Source: Vibrio fluminensis
GTDB lineage: Bacteria; Pseudomonadota; Gammaproteobacteria; Enterobacterales; Vibrionaceae
Length of the DNA stretch: 64,000 bases
Direction: 5' to 3'
Assembly: GCF_015278125.1 (NCBI RefSeq)
Contig: NZ_JADILO010000015.1
Coordinates: forward strand, 1 to 64,000
Made by a program: the position numbers and the translations under genes. The notes below the pieces were generated by a model, which was not told the DNA's origin, did not search any database, and worked only from the letters and a program-made list of their open reading frames with translations. Of this stretch, positions 36,971-46,268 are shown in pieces (the first letter of the stretch is position 1; every line of letters starts with the position of its first letter).

Positions 36971-38041
36971 ATGTCTAAGGTTTTTAAAATAGTGTGTTTC
37001 AGTTTCGCACTTACCCCTTTTTACGCTTTTTCAGCGCATGTTTCCTGTGATCTTGCACTACAGACTCTCACAAACGAAGTAGAGGAAAACTATGCAGGCT
37101 ATGTCGACAACAACCGAGATAGTTTGGAGTTGGCTGAGAACCAACTACGCGAACGTATAATTCATAAAACACATGTTGAGTGTTTGGACTTTTTAGCTCA
37201 GTGGCTTGATGGTTTTTCGGACCCACAGTTAAGCGTGACGTTTTCACCAAAACATTCATCTAACCCTTCTACTAATGATGGTCTAGAAAACGCAGACCAA
37301 CGGGTGCAGTTGCGTTGGATTTCTGAAGATGTCGCCTTGTTTAAATTATCTTCCTTCGATGCCAACCTTAAAATGAAGATAGAGGCCTTAATCGAGAGTA
37401 ATTATTCTCAATTAATGCGTGCTAAAGGGCTAATTGTCGACTTAAGAGGAAATGATTATGGTACATTTCCAACCATGTATTCAGCCCTAGAAATAATTGA
37501 TATCAAAGATTATCAGTCCATTTGGCATGTTTTGTCATCTGAGAATAACACCAATTATTACGACCAAAACCTTAGTAAGATGCGTAGGAGCGATGATCCT
37601 ACAATGTATTCTGCTCTAGCGAACCTTGTGGCAGATATGAACCAATTTCCAAACACTTGGTTAGAATACTCTTGGTCTAGGCCGAGTGGAGAAATCGCGC
37701 TTAAAAATCTCGAAGCAATCTATATAATTCAAGATGAAACCGTCGCTTTTGCCGCAGAAGAGTTCCTAATTGCAGCGAAAAAAAACGATAAGGTGAAAAC
37801 CTTTGGTGGGGCAACATTCGGAAATCTCGATTACGCAGAACCCATTTCTTATCCCATTCTTGATTTGTATACAGCGCACATACCTTCTCAAAAGAGGGTA
37901 TGGTACGAACATGGTCCGATAAACGAAAACGGATTACCGCCAGATGTAAAAATCCATGCATCAGATGAAAAGTTGATCGGATACCTTCATGATTTAATGA
38001 AGCTCAAGATCAGGGAATCTCAAGCTCATCTAAATCTTTAG
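36971..38041 (+). CDS. Secreted S41-protease-like protein lacking the usual serine
   Basis: A 356-residue protein with a signal peptide (about 1-22, cleaved after AFSA). The C-terminal half resembles the S41 (tail-specific protease/tricorn-like) fold: KGLIVDLRGND near 155-165, then the nucleophile region DETVAFAAEEFLIAAK near 255-270, then FGGATFGNLDY near 278-288 and ENGLPPDVKI near 328-337. In active S41 enzymes the nucleophile is a serine just before the A-A-E or A-x-E; here that position is Phe260. There is no PDZ domain. It is probably a binding protein or an inactive relative. GGAG precedes the start. It is alone, 147 bp after blc. Confidence 0.65.
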   Translation: MSKVFKIVCFSFALTPFYAFSAHVSCDLALQTLTNEVEENYAGYVDNNRDSLELAENQLRERIIHKTHVECLDFLAQWLDGFSDPQLSVTFSPKHSSNPSTNDGLENADQRVQLRWISEDVALFKLSSFDANLKMKIEALIESNYSQLMRAKGLIVDLRGNDYGTFPTMYSALEIIDIKDYQSIWHVLSSENNTNYYDQNLSKMRRSDDPTMYSALANLVADMNQFPNTWLEYSWSRPSGEIALKNLEAIYIIQDETVAFAAEEFLIAAKKNDKVKTFGGATFGNLDYAEPISYPILDLYTAHIPSQKRVWYEHGPINENGLPPDVKIHASDEKLIGYLHDLMKLKIRESQAHLNL

Positions 38042-38571
38042 TCCTGCAATTGTTGGGGCTCAATTAATGAGAGGGCAATTGTACGATAAATGCGGTTTAT
38101 TGCCTCATCAGCTCTCTATATACCATTCAAATTTATAAATAAAACTTAGATTTACTTTATTCGATGTTCGTTTTGATGGTAAACGAGTTTTAGCAATGAT
38201 GTTTTTTTAGTTGCGAATGTAATGAGCTTTCGCTTCTTTATTCCTATATGCACTATATGGTTTATCAAGGCGATGATGTTTGACGCACATTCTTCTGCTT
38301 TCTTACTTAATCTCATCGAGAATTGATTTCGCTCAAGTTTTTCTCCTTTCTCTTATTGGACAATATGCTGTAATAACAATGATTCTCATTTGTGTGTAAA
38401 TTCTTCGAGACATTGATGCATTCATGTCAGAGGTTATGCAGTATGCAATCAGCATAAAGTTACACTCCGAAGCCCTACAAGTATCAGTACAATTGGGAAT
38501 GATTATAATTTGAGCTTTTATTATCAAATGTAAGTTACAGAAAAAAGCCTCGTCTATTTTAGGAAGAATGT
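38042..38571. promoter_or_regulatory. Upstream region of the feo genes with FNR-like and Fur-like sites
   Basis: 530 bp without a supported gene. TTGATTTCGCTCAA at 38323-38336 matches the FNR pattern TTGAT-N4-ATCAA at 9 of 10 positions. AACAATGATTCTCATTTGT at 38375-38393 matches the 19-bp Fur consensus at 12 positions and has perfect AATGA/TCATT arms. A weaker Fur-like site is at 38495-38513. If FNR sits at about -41.5, transcription would start near 38371 and Fur would cover it. Confidence 0.6.
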
Positions 38572-38832
38572 ATGTTTTGGTTTAGTAAAAAAAATAAAAC
38601 TCAAAAAGTGAACTGTAATACCTTAGCAGGCGCTGAGTTAAATAAAGAATATACGATAAAAAGCATTGTTCAAGACGACAAGGAAATGGCGTATTTTTTA
38701 AATACGTTAGGTTGTTTTGCTGGAGAAAGCATAACCATTGTTTCAGTGCTTTCAGATACTTATGTTATATCAGTAAAAGATGCTCGTTATAGTATTGATT
38801 CTGATTTGGCTAAGACAGTAATTTTAAACTAG
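38572..38832 (+). CDS. feoA: Ferrous iron transport protein A
   Basis: FeoA is a small SH3-like cytosolic protein needed with FeoB for ferrous iron uptake. The 86 residues have the family pattern: LAGAELNKEYTIKSI, then FLNTLGCFAGESITIVSVL with the conserved leucine and glycine of the L-G-x-x-G-x-x-I region, then YVISVKDARYSID-SDLA near the end. It precedes feoB by 182 bp on the same strand and follows the Fur/FNR-like sites. Confidence 0.9.
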   Translation: MFWFSKKNKTQKVNCNTLAGAELNKEYTIKSIVQDDKEMAYFLNTLGCFAGESITIVSVLSDTYVISVKDARYSIDSDLAKTVILN

Positions 38833-39014
38833 ATAGATTTTGAAGATTCATAAGCGTTTTTTTGAAACGAAAATTACGCGCATAGACAACGAGAGATATT
38901 CATTCTTTTGGTTATAAGCATTTTGGCCTCTGACTAGAACAGACATTGTTTGAGGTTTTATAGGTTAGCCAAGTCTATTTCTTGTTGTAAGTTAAAATTC
39001 ATGGAGATAGAGCA

Positions 39015-41018
39015 TTGAAAATTTCATTAGCAGGTAACCCAAATAGTGGTAAAACAACACTATTTAATGCGTTAACTGGCAGATTAGAAAAAGTGGGTAA
39101 CTGGGCTGGTGTGACAATCAGCAAAAAAGAGGCCCCTTTGCGTAAGGAATTAGCGATTGCGAATGGCGAAGCAACAATCGTTGATCTACCTGGAGCATAT
39201 TCAATGTCTCCATTTACGTTAGAAGAGAGTATTACTCGCGATTTTATTAAGAGTGAGAATCCAGACGTAATCCTCAATGTCGTTGACGCAACTAACCTAA
39301 ACCGAAGCCTATTTTTCACTACACAACTTTTAGAGTTAGGTATTCCAGTTGTTGTCGCGTTGAATAAGAGTGATTTAAACAAAAGTAGAAAGCTTACGAT
39401 TGATGTAACTCAACTTAGTCAACAACTAGGCTGTCCAGTCGTTGAAACGGTTGCGGCAGATAACTCGGTGGCCGGCTTAACAGAATTGGTGAGTAAAGTT
39501 GTTGCAAATAAAGAGCAGCAGCAAGTTGCCCCTTTTACTCAAGAATATTCAGAGATCCAACAAGCGGAAGAAGTACAAGCGTTTGACGCTAAGCGTTTTA
39601 GTTTTGTTAAGCAACTTGTTGCTGAAGTAGAAACTCGTCAGGTAAGCAGCTCAGAACCAACGATTCACGACAAAGTGGATAAAGTTTTGGCGCATAAGTG
39701 GCTTGGGTTGCCAATATTTGCTGTGATCATGTGGTGTGTGTTCTCCATTTCTCAAACGCACGTAGGTCCGCTTTTTGCCGATACTTTAGTTGGTTGGATT
39801 GATGGCTTCTACGGAATGGTAGAAGGAATGATGGGAGATGATGTATCTCCACTGCTTAGTGCGCTACTGCTTGATGGTATTATCGGTGGTGTGGGTGCGG
39901 TTGTGGGTTTCCTACCTTTAATCATGGTTTTGTTCTTCATGTTGGCATTGCTTGAAGACAGCGGTTACATGGCACGTGTCGCAATCATTATGGATAGATT
40001 CTTCAAGAAAGTGGGTCTTTCTGGTAAGTCTATTATCCCAATGATTATTGGTACCGGTTGTGCGATACCAGGCATCATGGCAACTCGCACAATTCAAAAT
40101 GAAAGACAGCGCCGTACAACTGCAATGCTGACGCCATTTATGCCTTGTGGTGCGAAGTTGCCGGTCATTGCTTTGTTTGCTGGTGTTTTCTTCCAAGATT
40201 CTGCGTGGGTAGGGACTAGCATGTACTTCGCAGGTATCGGTCTTATCATTCTTGGTGCTATGCTGATTGTTCGAATTACCGGTGAGAAAAGTACGCGTTC
40301 ATTTTTTATTTTAGAGATGCCTGAATATCGTGTACCAAGCTTGAAGCTCGCGATTAGCTCGACTCTGTCTCGCGCGAAAGCGTTCGTAATAAAAGCCGGT
40401 ACCATCATTCTATTGTGTAATGCTGCGGTCCAAATTATGCAGACATTCACATGGGGATTCGAGATTGTTCCAGAAGGTGCTGAGAACACGAGTATTCTTG
40501 CTGGTCTAGCTTCACCATTTGCCTTCTTGCTTATCCCACTAGGTTTTGGTGTATGGCAATTGGCAGCTGCTGCAATTACAGGCTTTATCGCTAAAGAGAA
40601 CGTGGTTGGTACGCTAGCGGTTGTATACGGCATCACTAACTTTATTGATACCGAAGAACTAGCGCTTGTGTCGGGCAGTGCTGATGTTGCAACAGTGATG
40701 GGCTTGTCATCTGTAGCCGCTCTTGCTTACTTGGTGTTTAACTTGTTTACTCCACCATGCTTTGCAGCCATTGGTGCGATGAACGCTGAACTAGAAAACA
40801 AGAAATGGCTAATGGGTGGTATCAGTTTACAATTAGGCATCGCCTACGTGACTGCCTTTGTTATCTATCAAGTGGGTACATTCGCAACCACTGGTACGCT
40901 AGGTGAAGGCTTTATTTTCGGTTTTATCGTGTGCGTTGCGTTGATTGGTTATTTATTTACACTACTCAAAAAAGGCTCACTTAAAGAGCAAGAGAAACTG
41001 GGTCTCAGCCTACAGTAA
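39015..41018 (+). CDS. feoB: Ferrous iron permease FeoB
   Basis: FeoB imports ferrous iron through the inner membrane and has an N-terminal G domain. G1 is GNPNSGKTT at about 7-15, G3 DLPGAY near 60-65 and G4 NKSD near 116-119. The membrane part from about 220 has the two Gate motifs, with conserved cysteines in GTGCAIPGIMATRT near 342-355 and PPCFAAIGAMNAE near 576-588. At 667 residues it is about 90-100 shorter than the common gammaproteobacterial FeoB (about 760-770), with a shorter linker and a short C-terminus, so it is a compact variant rather than a truncation. Confidence 0.94.
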   Translation: MKISLAGNPNSGKTTLFNALTGRLEKVGNWAGVTISKKEAPLRKELAIANGEATIVDLPGAYSMSPFTLEESITRDFIKSENPDVILNVVDATNLNRSLFFTTQLLELGIPVVVALNKSDLNKSRKLTIDVTQLSQQLGCPVVETVAADNSVAGLTELVSKVVANKEQQQVAPFTQEYSEIQQAEEVQAFDAKRFSFVKQLVAEVETRQVSSSEPTIHDKVDKVLAHKWLGLPIFAVIMWCVFSISQTHVGPLFADTLVGWIDGFYGMVEGMMGDDVSPLLSALLLDGIIGGVGAVVGFLPLIMVLFFMLALLEDSGYMARVAIIMDRFFKKVGLSGKSIIPMIIGTGCAIPGIMATRTIQNERQRRTTAMLTPFMPCGAKLPVIALFAGVFFQDSAWVGTSMYFAGIGLIILGAMLIVRITGEKSTRSFFILEMPEYRVPSLKLAISSTLSRAKAFVIKAGTIILLCNAAVQIMQTFTWGFEIVPEGAENTSILAGLASPFAFLLIPLGFGVWQLAAAAITGFIAKENVVGTLAVVYGITNFIDTEELALVSGSADVATVMGLSSVAALAYLVFNLFTPPCFAAIGAMNAELENKKWLMGGISLQLGIAYVTAFVIYQVGTFATTGTLGEGFIFGFIVCVALIGYLFTLLKKGSLKEQEKLGLSLQ

Positions 41019-41027
41019 GGAGATAAC

Positions 41028-41177
41028 ATGACGAATCTAATTGTTTCGCTGTGTATCGTTGCTATCGTTGGTGGCGCAATCTATAAAATAGTTGCAATGA
41101 AACGAAAAGGTGGGGCATGTGCGGGCTGTTCGCAGAGCAGCGGATGTTCATCGAAAAAGAACAACACGCATTGCTAA
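41028..41177 (+). CDS. FeoB-associated cysteine-rich membrane protein
   Basis: A 49-residue ORF that starts 9 bp after the feoB stop with AAGGAG as ribosome site. It has one TM helix (about 3-22, IVSLCIVAIVGGAIYKIV) and a short tail with GACAGCSQSSGCSSK and a final Cys. This is the layout of the FeoB-associated Cys-rich membrane proteins that take the place of FeoC in many bacteria. The tail cysteines could bind iron. It is too short for routine ORF calling but well supported by position and motif. Confidence 0.88.
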   Translation: MTNLIVSLCIVAIVGGAIYKIVAMKRKGGACAGCSQSSGCSSKKNNTHC

Positions 41178-41199
41178 AGAAACAAATGCTATAACTAAA

Positions 41200-41227
41200 A
41201 ACGTGAGCCATATTGCTCACGTTTTTT
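41200..41227 (+). terminator. Terminator after the feo genes
   Basis: Perfect 9-bp stem AACGTGAGC/GCTCACGTT followed by TTTT. Confidence 0.9.
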
Positions 41228-41803
41228 GCTTATGTGGTGGGCAATAAGTAAATGCAATTTGTAACAGGGGCGGTTGATAGTACTGTTGCTGAAGCGCGAG
41301 GGGGCTTGTTAGCTATTAGCGGCCTAATTATACCCATTTTAGACATTGAAATTCTCGATGACTCTATCGTTTAGCAACTGTAGACCAGTTAAGTTAGTCA
41401 TTGTTTTCGACGCTTAAACCACTTGCCTTCATGAGATCAACTTTCGCTTGAGCCACCTTTCAATCGGCTACCGAACGAACAAAAATATGATACAGGTAGC
41501 CCTTCTTGAAAATAAACTTTGTAATTGAATTGTTATCGATATTAACATACTAAAGTGCTACTTATGTGTTGTGAGTGAGTTATCATTCATAAGAACATAA
41601 AGTAAGCATAGATAAGAATAACAAAGATGAGTGCGGATGAACGCACCTTTAATATCTAAGTAATTTTGTAATGTTGTCGGAAATATTAGTTATTTACCAT
41701 CATCTATGGTGTGACTTTATCAGTCGCTCAACGCCATGGATGGATAGAGCGATCATGGACCGCTGTGTTGATAGCTATATGAATCAAAAGGAATGGATTT
41801 TTA
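41228..41803. other. Intergenic region upstream of the GGDEF-EAL gene
   Basis: 576 bp. I find only very short reading frames, none with a convincing ribosome site. It must hold the promoter of the downstream gene. No named regulatory motif is evident. Confidence 0.45.
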
Positions 41804-44296
41804 ATGGACATATTGGTTAATGAGGTCATTCGTGCGAAAGACGAAGATGACCTTTATTGGCGTTGCCTGAGAGAAATCTACACTCTATACCAACCTACGC
41901 ACGGTTTTATTGCGGAGTTTAATGCTGCCCGCAGTGAGGCAAGTACATTAGCCTACTTATACGATGGCAAACCGTTAGGTAACTTTACCTATGATCTTGC
42001 GGGGACGCCTTGTGTTAATGTTCTGCATGACAAAGAAATCTGCCGTTACGCAGATAATGTGCAACAACACTTTCCCCAAGATATAGCTTTGGTCGAGTTA
42101 GGCGCAGAAAGTTATATTGGCGTCCCTTTACAGAATCAAGATGGCGATATCGTTGGGGTTTTGGCTCTACTCTATTCTAAACCTCTCGCTGATCGCTTAT
42201 TCGATGACACGTGGTTACTGACAGCCGGTTTCTTAATTGGCAAGACAATAGTGCAACAAAGATTAACTCGCGAAAAAAACCAGTTATTGGCGCAATTTGA
42301 ACGCTCCGAGCAGATCACTGAATCTTGCTCTTGGCATTGGGACGTAGCGACTGATCGCTTTAGTCATTCTAAGAATTTGAAGTCGATGTTTGACATATCA
42401 GACTCGGTAGATTTGAGCTTTGATGATTTCTTTTCAAATTATGTCTTTTACTCACCACAGCGTTACGCGCAGTTTCTCTCTGGGGCATTTTCTCCTTGCT
42501 CGATAAATAAAGTTGTCATTGATAAGGATCAGACTAGATGCGGGCTTGCGTTGGAGTTAACGTTCTTTAAGCATTATAGCGCACAAGGAGCGTTGCGCAG
42601 TATTGAAGGCAATTTGAAAAACATAAGCGATTATTCACTATTGGAAAATAACCATTTAATCGCAACCAAAGTTATCGAGCTATCCAATAACGGCGTTATC
42701 GTCACCGACGAGGAAAACCGAATTCGGCACATGAATGCCAAGGCTGAGCAAATCACCGGCTTTACGTTTGAGGAAGCGCAAGGGCATACACCGGGCATAT
42801 TTCGCTCTGATATCCATGATAATAAGTTTTATGGCTCGATGTGGCATCAACTCAATCGTACGGGGCATTGGTCAGGTGAAGTGTGGAATAAGACCAAATC
42901 TGGTGCTGTTTACCCCGAGGTACTCTCTATCTCTGCGGTGAAAGATAGAAATGGCATCGTTAAGAATTACATCGGTATATTCGATGACATCAGTGATAGA
43001 AAGCTGATGGAAAGTGAGTTGTTAAAATATAAAAACAAGCAAGACTTTACGGGGCTACAAACGCGCACCAAGTTTATGCAGTATTTCGAGCAGCACAAAG
43101 ACTTGATTGTGGTGTTGTTAGATATTCATCGTTTCTCGACAATTAACAATTTGTATGGTGAAAGTTTTGGTAACAAAGTGCTCCGTTATGTGGGCTTGCT
43201 GCTTTATCGAAATTTTCTTGGGGGGACGGTAAGTGTTTGTCGTTACGCTGCCGATCAATTTGCCTTGTCTTGGCGTATCGAGCACCTAGATGATATTGAT
43301 GCTGTTATTGATGAGATTCGCAGTCGAGTTGAAAAAGCGTTCTATATTGATGGTCGGCTCGTAAAGCTAAGTATTAACATGGGATATGCGTTACCAGATA
43401 CCTCAGAAAATAAGATCCATATTATGGCTAAGGCCTATTATGCTCTCGATTCAGCGAAATCACAGTCCCTTCCCAGTACTGTGCGTTACTCTGATTATCT
43501 TGAAAAAAATATTGGTCGCAAAGAGCAGTTAGGTATCCGTTTGAAGCGGGCGATAGATGAATCGCGGTTACATGTAGAGTACCAACCAATATACGATTTT
43601 GATCTGAAAAAAGTGGTTAAGTTTGAAGCTTTGGCAAGATGGACAGATAATGGAGAAATAATCTCTCCTTTTGAGTTTATTCCGATAGCAGAAGAGTTGG
43701 GATACATTAGTCAACTTGGCAACCTTATTCTTACCATCGTGTGCCAAGATTTAACTCAGTTGAAGCGTTTAGGTCACAATGATGTCAAAGTGTCAGTGAA
43801 TCGCTCGATTGATGAACTGACCGATGAGAATATCGATGATTGTTCAATTCTCAATACGTTACGTATGTATGGTCTGGACACGACTGATATTATTATCGAG
43901 ATTACAGAATCCGTCCCATTAGAAGACAAGCCGGAAGTGCAAGAACTGCTGCACTATCTTCGTGGCAAAGGCCTAAAACTGGCGTTAGATGATTTTGGTA
44001 CCGGCTTCGCTTCTTTTTCAAATTTAATGAAGAATACGGTTGATATCCTCAAGATCGATCGTTCATTTATCCGTAACATCGATACAGATAAAAACAACTC
44101 AGTACTGGTTCAATCCGTTAATTTGCTGGCAACTCAATTAGGGCTAGATGTGATTGCTGAAGGTGTAGAAACCAAAGAACAGTTAGCGATATTAAGTGAA
44201 ATGGGCTGTCGTTATATTCAAGGTTATTACATCAGCAAGCCTGTTCCATTTGAGCAAGCAATCGCGTTTCTGGAAATAGAACATTGTCCTGCTTAA
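41804..44296 (+). CDS. GAF-PAS-GGDEF-EAL protein, probable c-di-GMP phosphodiesterase
   Basis: The 830 residues have an N-terminal GAF-like domain (about 5-160), a possible degenerate PAS (about 165-280), a clear PAS with PAC (about 285-405, with GVIVTDEENRIRHMNAKAEQ), a GGDEF domain (about 415-560) and an EAL domain (about 570-825). The GGDEF signature reads AADQF, so cyclase activity is unlikely. The EAL domain keeps its key residues: FEALARW, IEITES, DDFGTG, ILKIDRSFI and AEGVET. It is therefore likely to hydrolyse c-di-GMP under control of its sensor domains. It has no TM helix, so it is cytosolic. It is a single gene with AAAGGA before the ATG. Confidence 0.92.
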   Translation: MDILVNEVIRAKDEDDLYWRCLREIYTLYQPTHGFIAEFNAARSEASTLAYLYDGKPLGNFTYDLAGTPCVNVLHDKEICRYADNVQQHFPQDIALVELGAESYIGVPLQNQDGDIVGVLALLYSKPLADRLFDDTWLLTAGFLIGKTIVQQRLTREKNQLLAQFERSEQITESCSWHWDVATDRFSHSKNLKSMFDISDSVDLSFDDFFSNYVFYSPQRYAQFLSGAFSPCSINKVVIDKDQTRCGLALELTFFKHYSAQGALRSIEGNLKNISDYSLLENNHLIATKVIELSNNGVIVTDEENRIRHMNAKAEQITGFTFEEAQGHTPGIFRSDIHDNKFYGSMWHQLNRTGHWSGEVWNKTKSGAVYPEVLSISAVKDRNGIVKNYIGIFDDISDRKLMESELLKYKNKQDFTGLQTRTKFMQYFEQHKDLIVVLLDIHRFSTINNLYGESFGNKVLRYVGLLLYRNFLGGTVSVCRYAADQFALSWRIEHLDDIDAVIDEIRSRVEKAFYIDGRLVKLSINMGYALPDTSENKIHIMAKAYYALDSAKSQSLPSTVRYSDYLEKNIGRKEQLGIRLKRAIDESRLHVEYQPIYDFDLKKVVKFEALARWTDNGEIISPFEFIPIAEELGYISQLGNLILTIVCQDLTQLKRLGHNDVKVSVNRSIDELTDENIDDCSILNTLRMYGLDTTDIIIEITESVPLEDKPEVQELLHYLRGKGLKLALDDFGTGFASFSNLMKNTVDILKIDRSFIRNIDTDKNNSVLVQSVNLLATQLGLDVIAEGVETKEQLAILSEMGCRYIQGYYISKPVPFEQAIAFLEIEHCPA

Positions 44297-44300
44297 AAAG

Positions 44301-44331
44301 AAAAGAGGTGCACTAGATGTGTTCCTCTTTT
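44301..44331. terminator. Bidirectional terminator between GGDEF-EAL and CoA-disulfide reductase genes
   Basis: AAAAGAGG pairs with CCTCTTTT around a 15-base loop, between convergent genes. Confidence 0.7.
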
Positions 44332-44355
44332 ACTCATCGAACCATCTGGTTTTTG

Positions 44356-46059
44356 CTATGCGTTAGCAAACTTGTAAGTTCTGAAACCACCGATTAGGTT
44401 TCGCGCTCTATAGCCGTTGTTAACCAACTGACGATAGGCGACATTACCGCGCAGACCAACCTGACAGTAGATCACAATTTCTTTGTCTTTTGGTAACTCG
44501 TTTATACGTTGACGAAGTTGATCGACCGGAATATTGATATCACCGCTTAAGTGATTGCCATTTTCTCGTTCGCCCGGATTACGCACATCAAGCAGTATCT
44601 GATCTTCTGACAGGTTATCAATCTGATCAAAATGAATCGGAGTTGAGTCGCCTTGAATGATGTTGTTGGCTACAAATGCCGCTTGGTTGATAACATCTTT
44701 TGCACTTCCGTAAGGTGGCGCATAAGTTAATTCTAGGTGCTGTAGTTGTTCAACTGTCATACCAGCACGTTGGGCAACGGCCATCACATCAATACGTTTA
44801 TCGACACCATCTTTACCCACAGCTTGAGCGCCTAAAATCTTACCTGTTTTAGGGGCGAACAGCATTTTGAACGAAACGATTTCTGCACCAGGGTAGTAAC
44901 TCGCATGGCTTGCTGTGTGCACATACACCTTTTCATAAGTGATGTTGTCACGTTTTAGTTGTTTCTCATTTTTACCGGTTGATGCTACGGCTAAATTAAA
45001 GATCTTGCATATAGCAGTGCCTTGCGTACCTTGGTAAGTCTCTTGACGACCAAGCATGTTGTCTGCAGCCATACGACCTTGGCGGTTTGCTGGTCCAGCA
45101 AGTGGAACAAGAGTTTGCTCGCTCGTGACAAAGTCTTTTTCCTCAACGGCATCGCCTACCGCATAAATAGCAGGATCGCTGGTTTGCATATATTCGTTGG
45201 TGTAAATGCCTCCCAGTGCACCAAGTTGTAAACCTGCTTGTTGGGCAAGCCCTGTTTCGGGACGAACGCCAATCGCCATGATCAATATATCGGTTTTTAG
45301 CTGCTCGTCATTGCTCAGCGTTAATACCAGGTGTCCGTTTAAATGTTGGTGCTGATTGTTTTCACCGGCATCCTGATTGGCGACATGCGATTCAGGAATA
45401 TACTCCACACTGCTAAGCGCGGTTCCTAGACGTAGGTCAATGCCATGATTACGGATCTCGTCGTGGGCAAATCCTGCCATTTCGCGATCAACGGGAGTCA
45501 TCACTTGGTCAGATAGCTCAAGCAGCGTGGTTTTGATGCCAAGTTGATGGAACGCTTCCATCATTTCTAAGCCAATAAAACCGCCACCGACAACCGTAGC
45601 ATGCTCAACATTATTCATCTTGATGGTCTGGATGATTTTATCCATATCTGGAATATTGCGCAGCGAATGGGTGAGTGGGTTGTCTACCCCTGGGATGGGT
45701 GGGACAACAGGTGCTGCGCCCGGGCTTAATAGCAAGAAATCATATTCTTGTTGGTATTCACTGCCATCAAGTAAATTCTTTACTGTCACGGTTTTATCGT
45801 GGCGATTGATGGCGGTAACTTCGTTCATTACGCGCACGTCGACATTAAAACGGGCTAAGAAACTTTCAGGTGTTTGTAGGAGTAACTTACTGCGTTCTTG
45901 AATATCGCCACCAATATGATAAGGCAATCCGCAGTTAGCAAATGAGACAAATGGTCCGCGCTCAAGCATAATGATCTGTGCATCTTCGCTTAAACGTCGT
46001 GCTCTTGCCGCCGCAGAAGCGCCGCCCGCGACACCACCGATAATTACAATCTTCGTCAT
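44356..46059 (-). CDS. CoA-disulfide reductase with C-terminal rhodanese domain
   Basis: A flavoprotein disulfide reductase of the single-cysteine type fused to a rhodanese. In family members it reduces CoA-disulfide or CoA-persulfide, and the rhodanese handles the sulfane sulfur. FAD motif GGVAGGASAAARARR is at about 8-22. The redox cysteine is Cys43 in SFANCGLPYH. The NAD motif GGGFIGLEMMEAF is near 159-171. The rhodanese domain is at about 470-567 with the active loop YCQVGLRG near 532-539. It is divergent from a BigR-like repressor and two YeeE/YedE genes, which all point to persulfide metabolism. AGGAG precedes the ATG. Confidence 0.92.
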   Translation of the reverse strand: MTKIVIIGGVAGGASAAARARRLSEDAQIIMLERGPFVSFANCGLPYHIGGDIQERSKLLLQTPESFLARFNVDVRVMNEVTAINRHDKTVTVKNLLDGSEYQQEYDFLLLSPGAAPVVPPIPGVDNPLTHSLRNIPDMDKIIQTIKMNNVEHATVVGGGFIGLEMMEAFHQLGIKTTLLELSDQVMTPVDREMAGFAHDEIRNHGIDLRLGTALSSVEYIPESHVANQDAGENNQHQHLNGHLVLTLSNDEQLKTDILIMAIGVRPETGLAQQAGLQLGALGGIYTNEYMQTSDPAIYAVGDAVEEKDFVTSEQTLVPLAGPANRQGRMAADNMLGRQETYQGTQGTAICKIFNLAVASTGKNEKQLKRDNITYEKVYVHTASHASYYPGAEIVSFKMLFAPKTGKILGAQAVGKDGVDKRIDVMAVAQRAGMTVEQLQHLELTYAPPYGSAKDVINQAAFVANNIIQGDSTPIHFDQIDNLSEDQILLDVRNPGERENGNHLSGDINIPVDQLRQRINELPKDKEIVIYCQVGLRGNVAYRQLVNNGYRARNLIGGFRTYKFANA

Positions 46060-46268
46060 AGTTACTCCTAGATTTCCTTGTATTTGCGTTTATTGCAATC
46101 GCTGATAGTGCAGTCGATCTGCAAGCTTAACATTCAATAACTGCTACTATAATGAACTATATTAGCTATGTCTAATTTTAAATAATCTAAATGTGATTTT
46201 ACTAAATTAGATTTGACTAATGTTAATTTGTGGTTAGAATCTAAACAAAATGGTAGCGGGACGGAATA
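46060..46268. promoter_or_regulatory. Divergent operator region of the sulfur cluster
   Basis: 209 bp, very AT-rich. Two inverted repeats are visible: ATTAG-N6-CTAAT at 46161-46176 and AATCTAAAT/AATTAGATT at 46184-46213 (one mismatch). These fit the AT-rich palindromes bound by BigR-type ArsR repressors, and would allow control of both directions. Confidence 0.6.

Noticed and set aside
38333..38527. 64-codon minus-strand ORF upstream of feoA
   Set aside because: It overlaps the FNR- and Fur-like sites, has no ribosome site and resembles no family; it is a chance frame in a regulatory region.
40094..40636. 180-codon minus-strand ORF within feoB
   Set aside because: A shadow of feoB with no recognisable domain or ribosome site.
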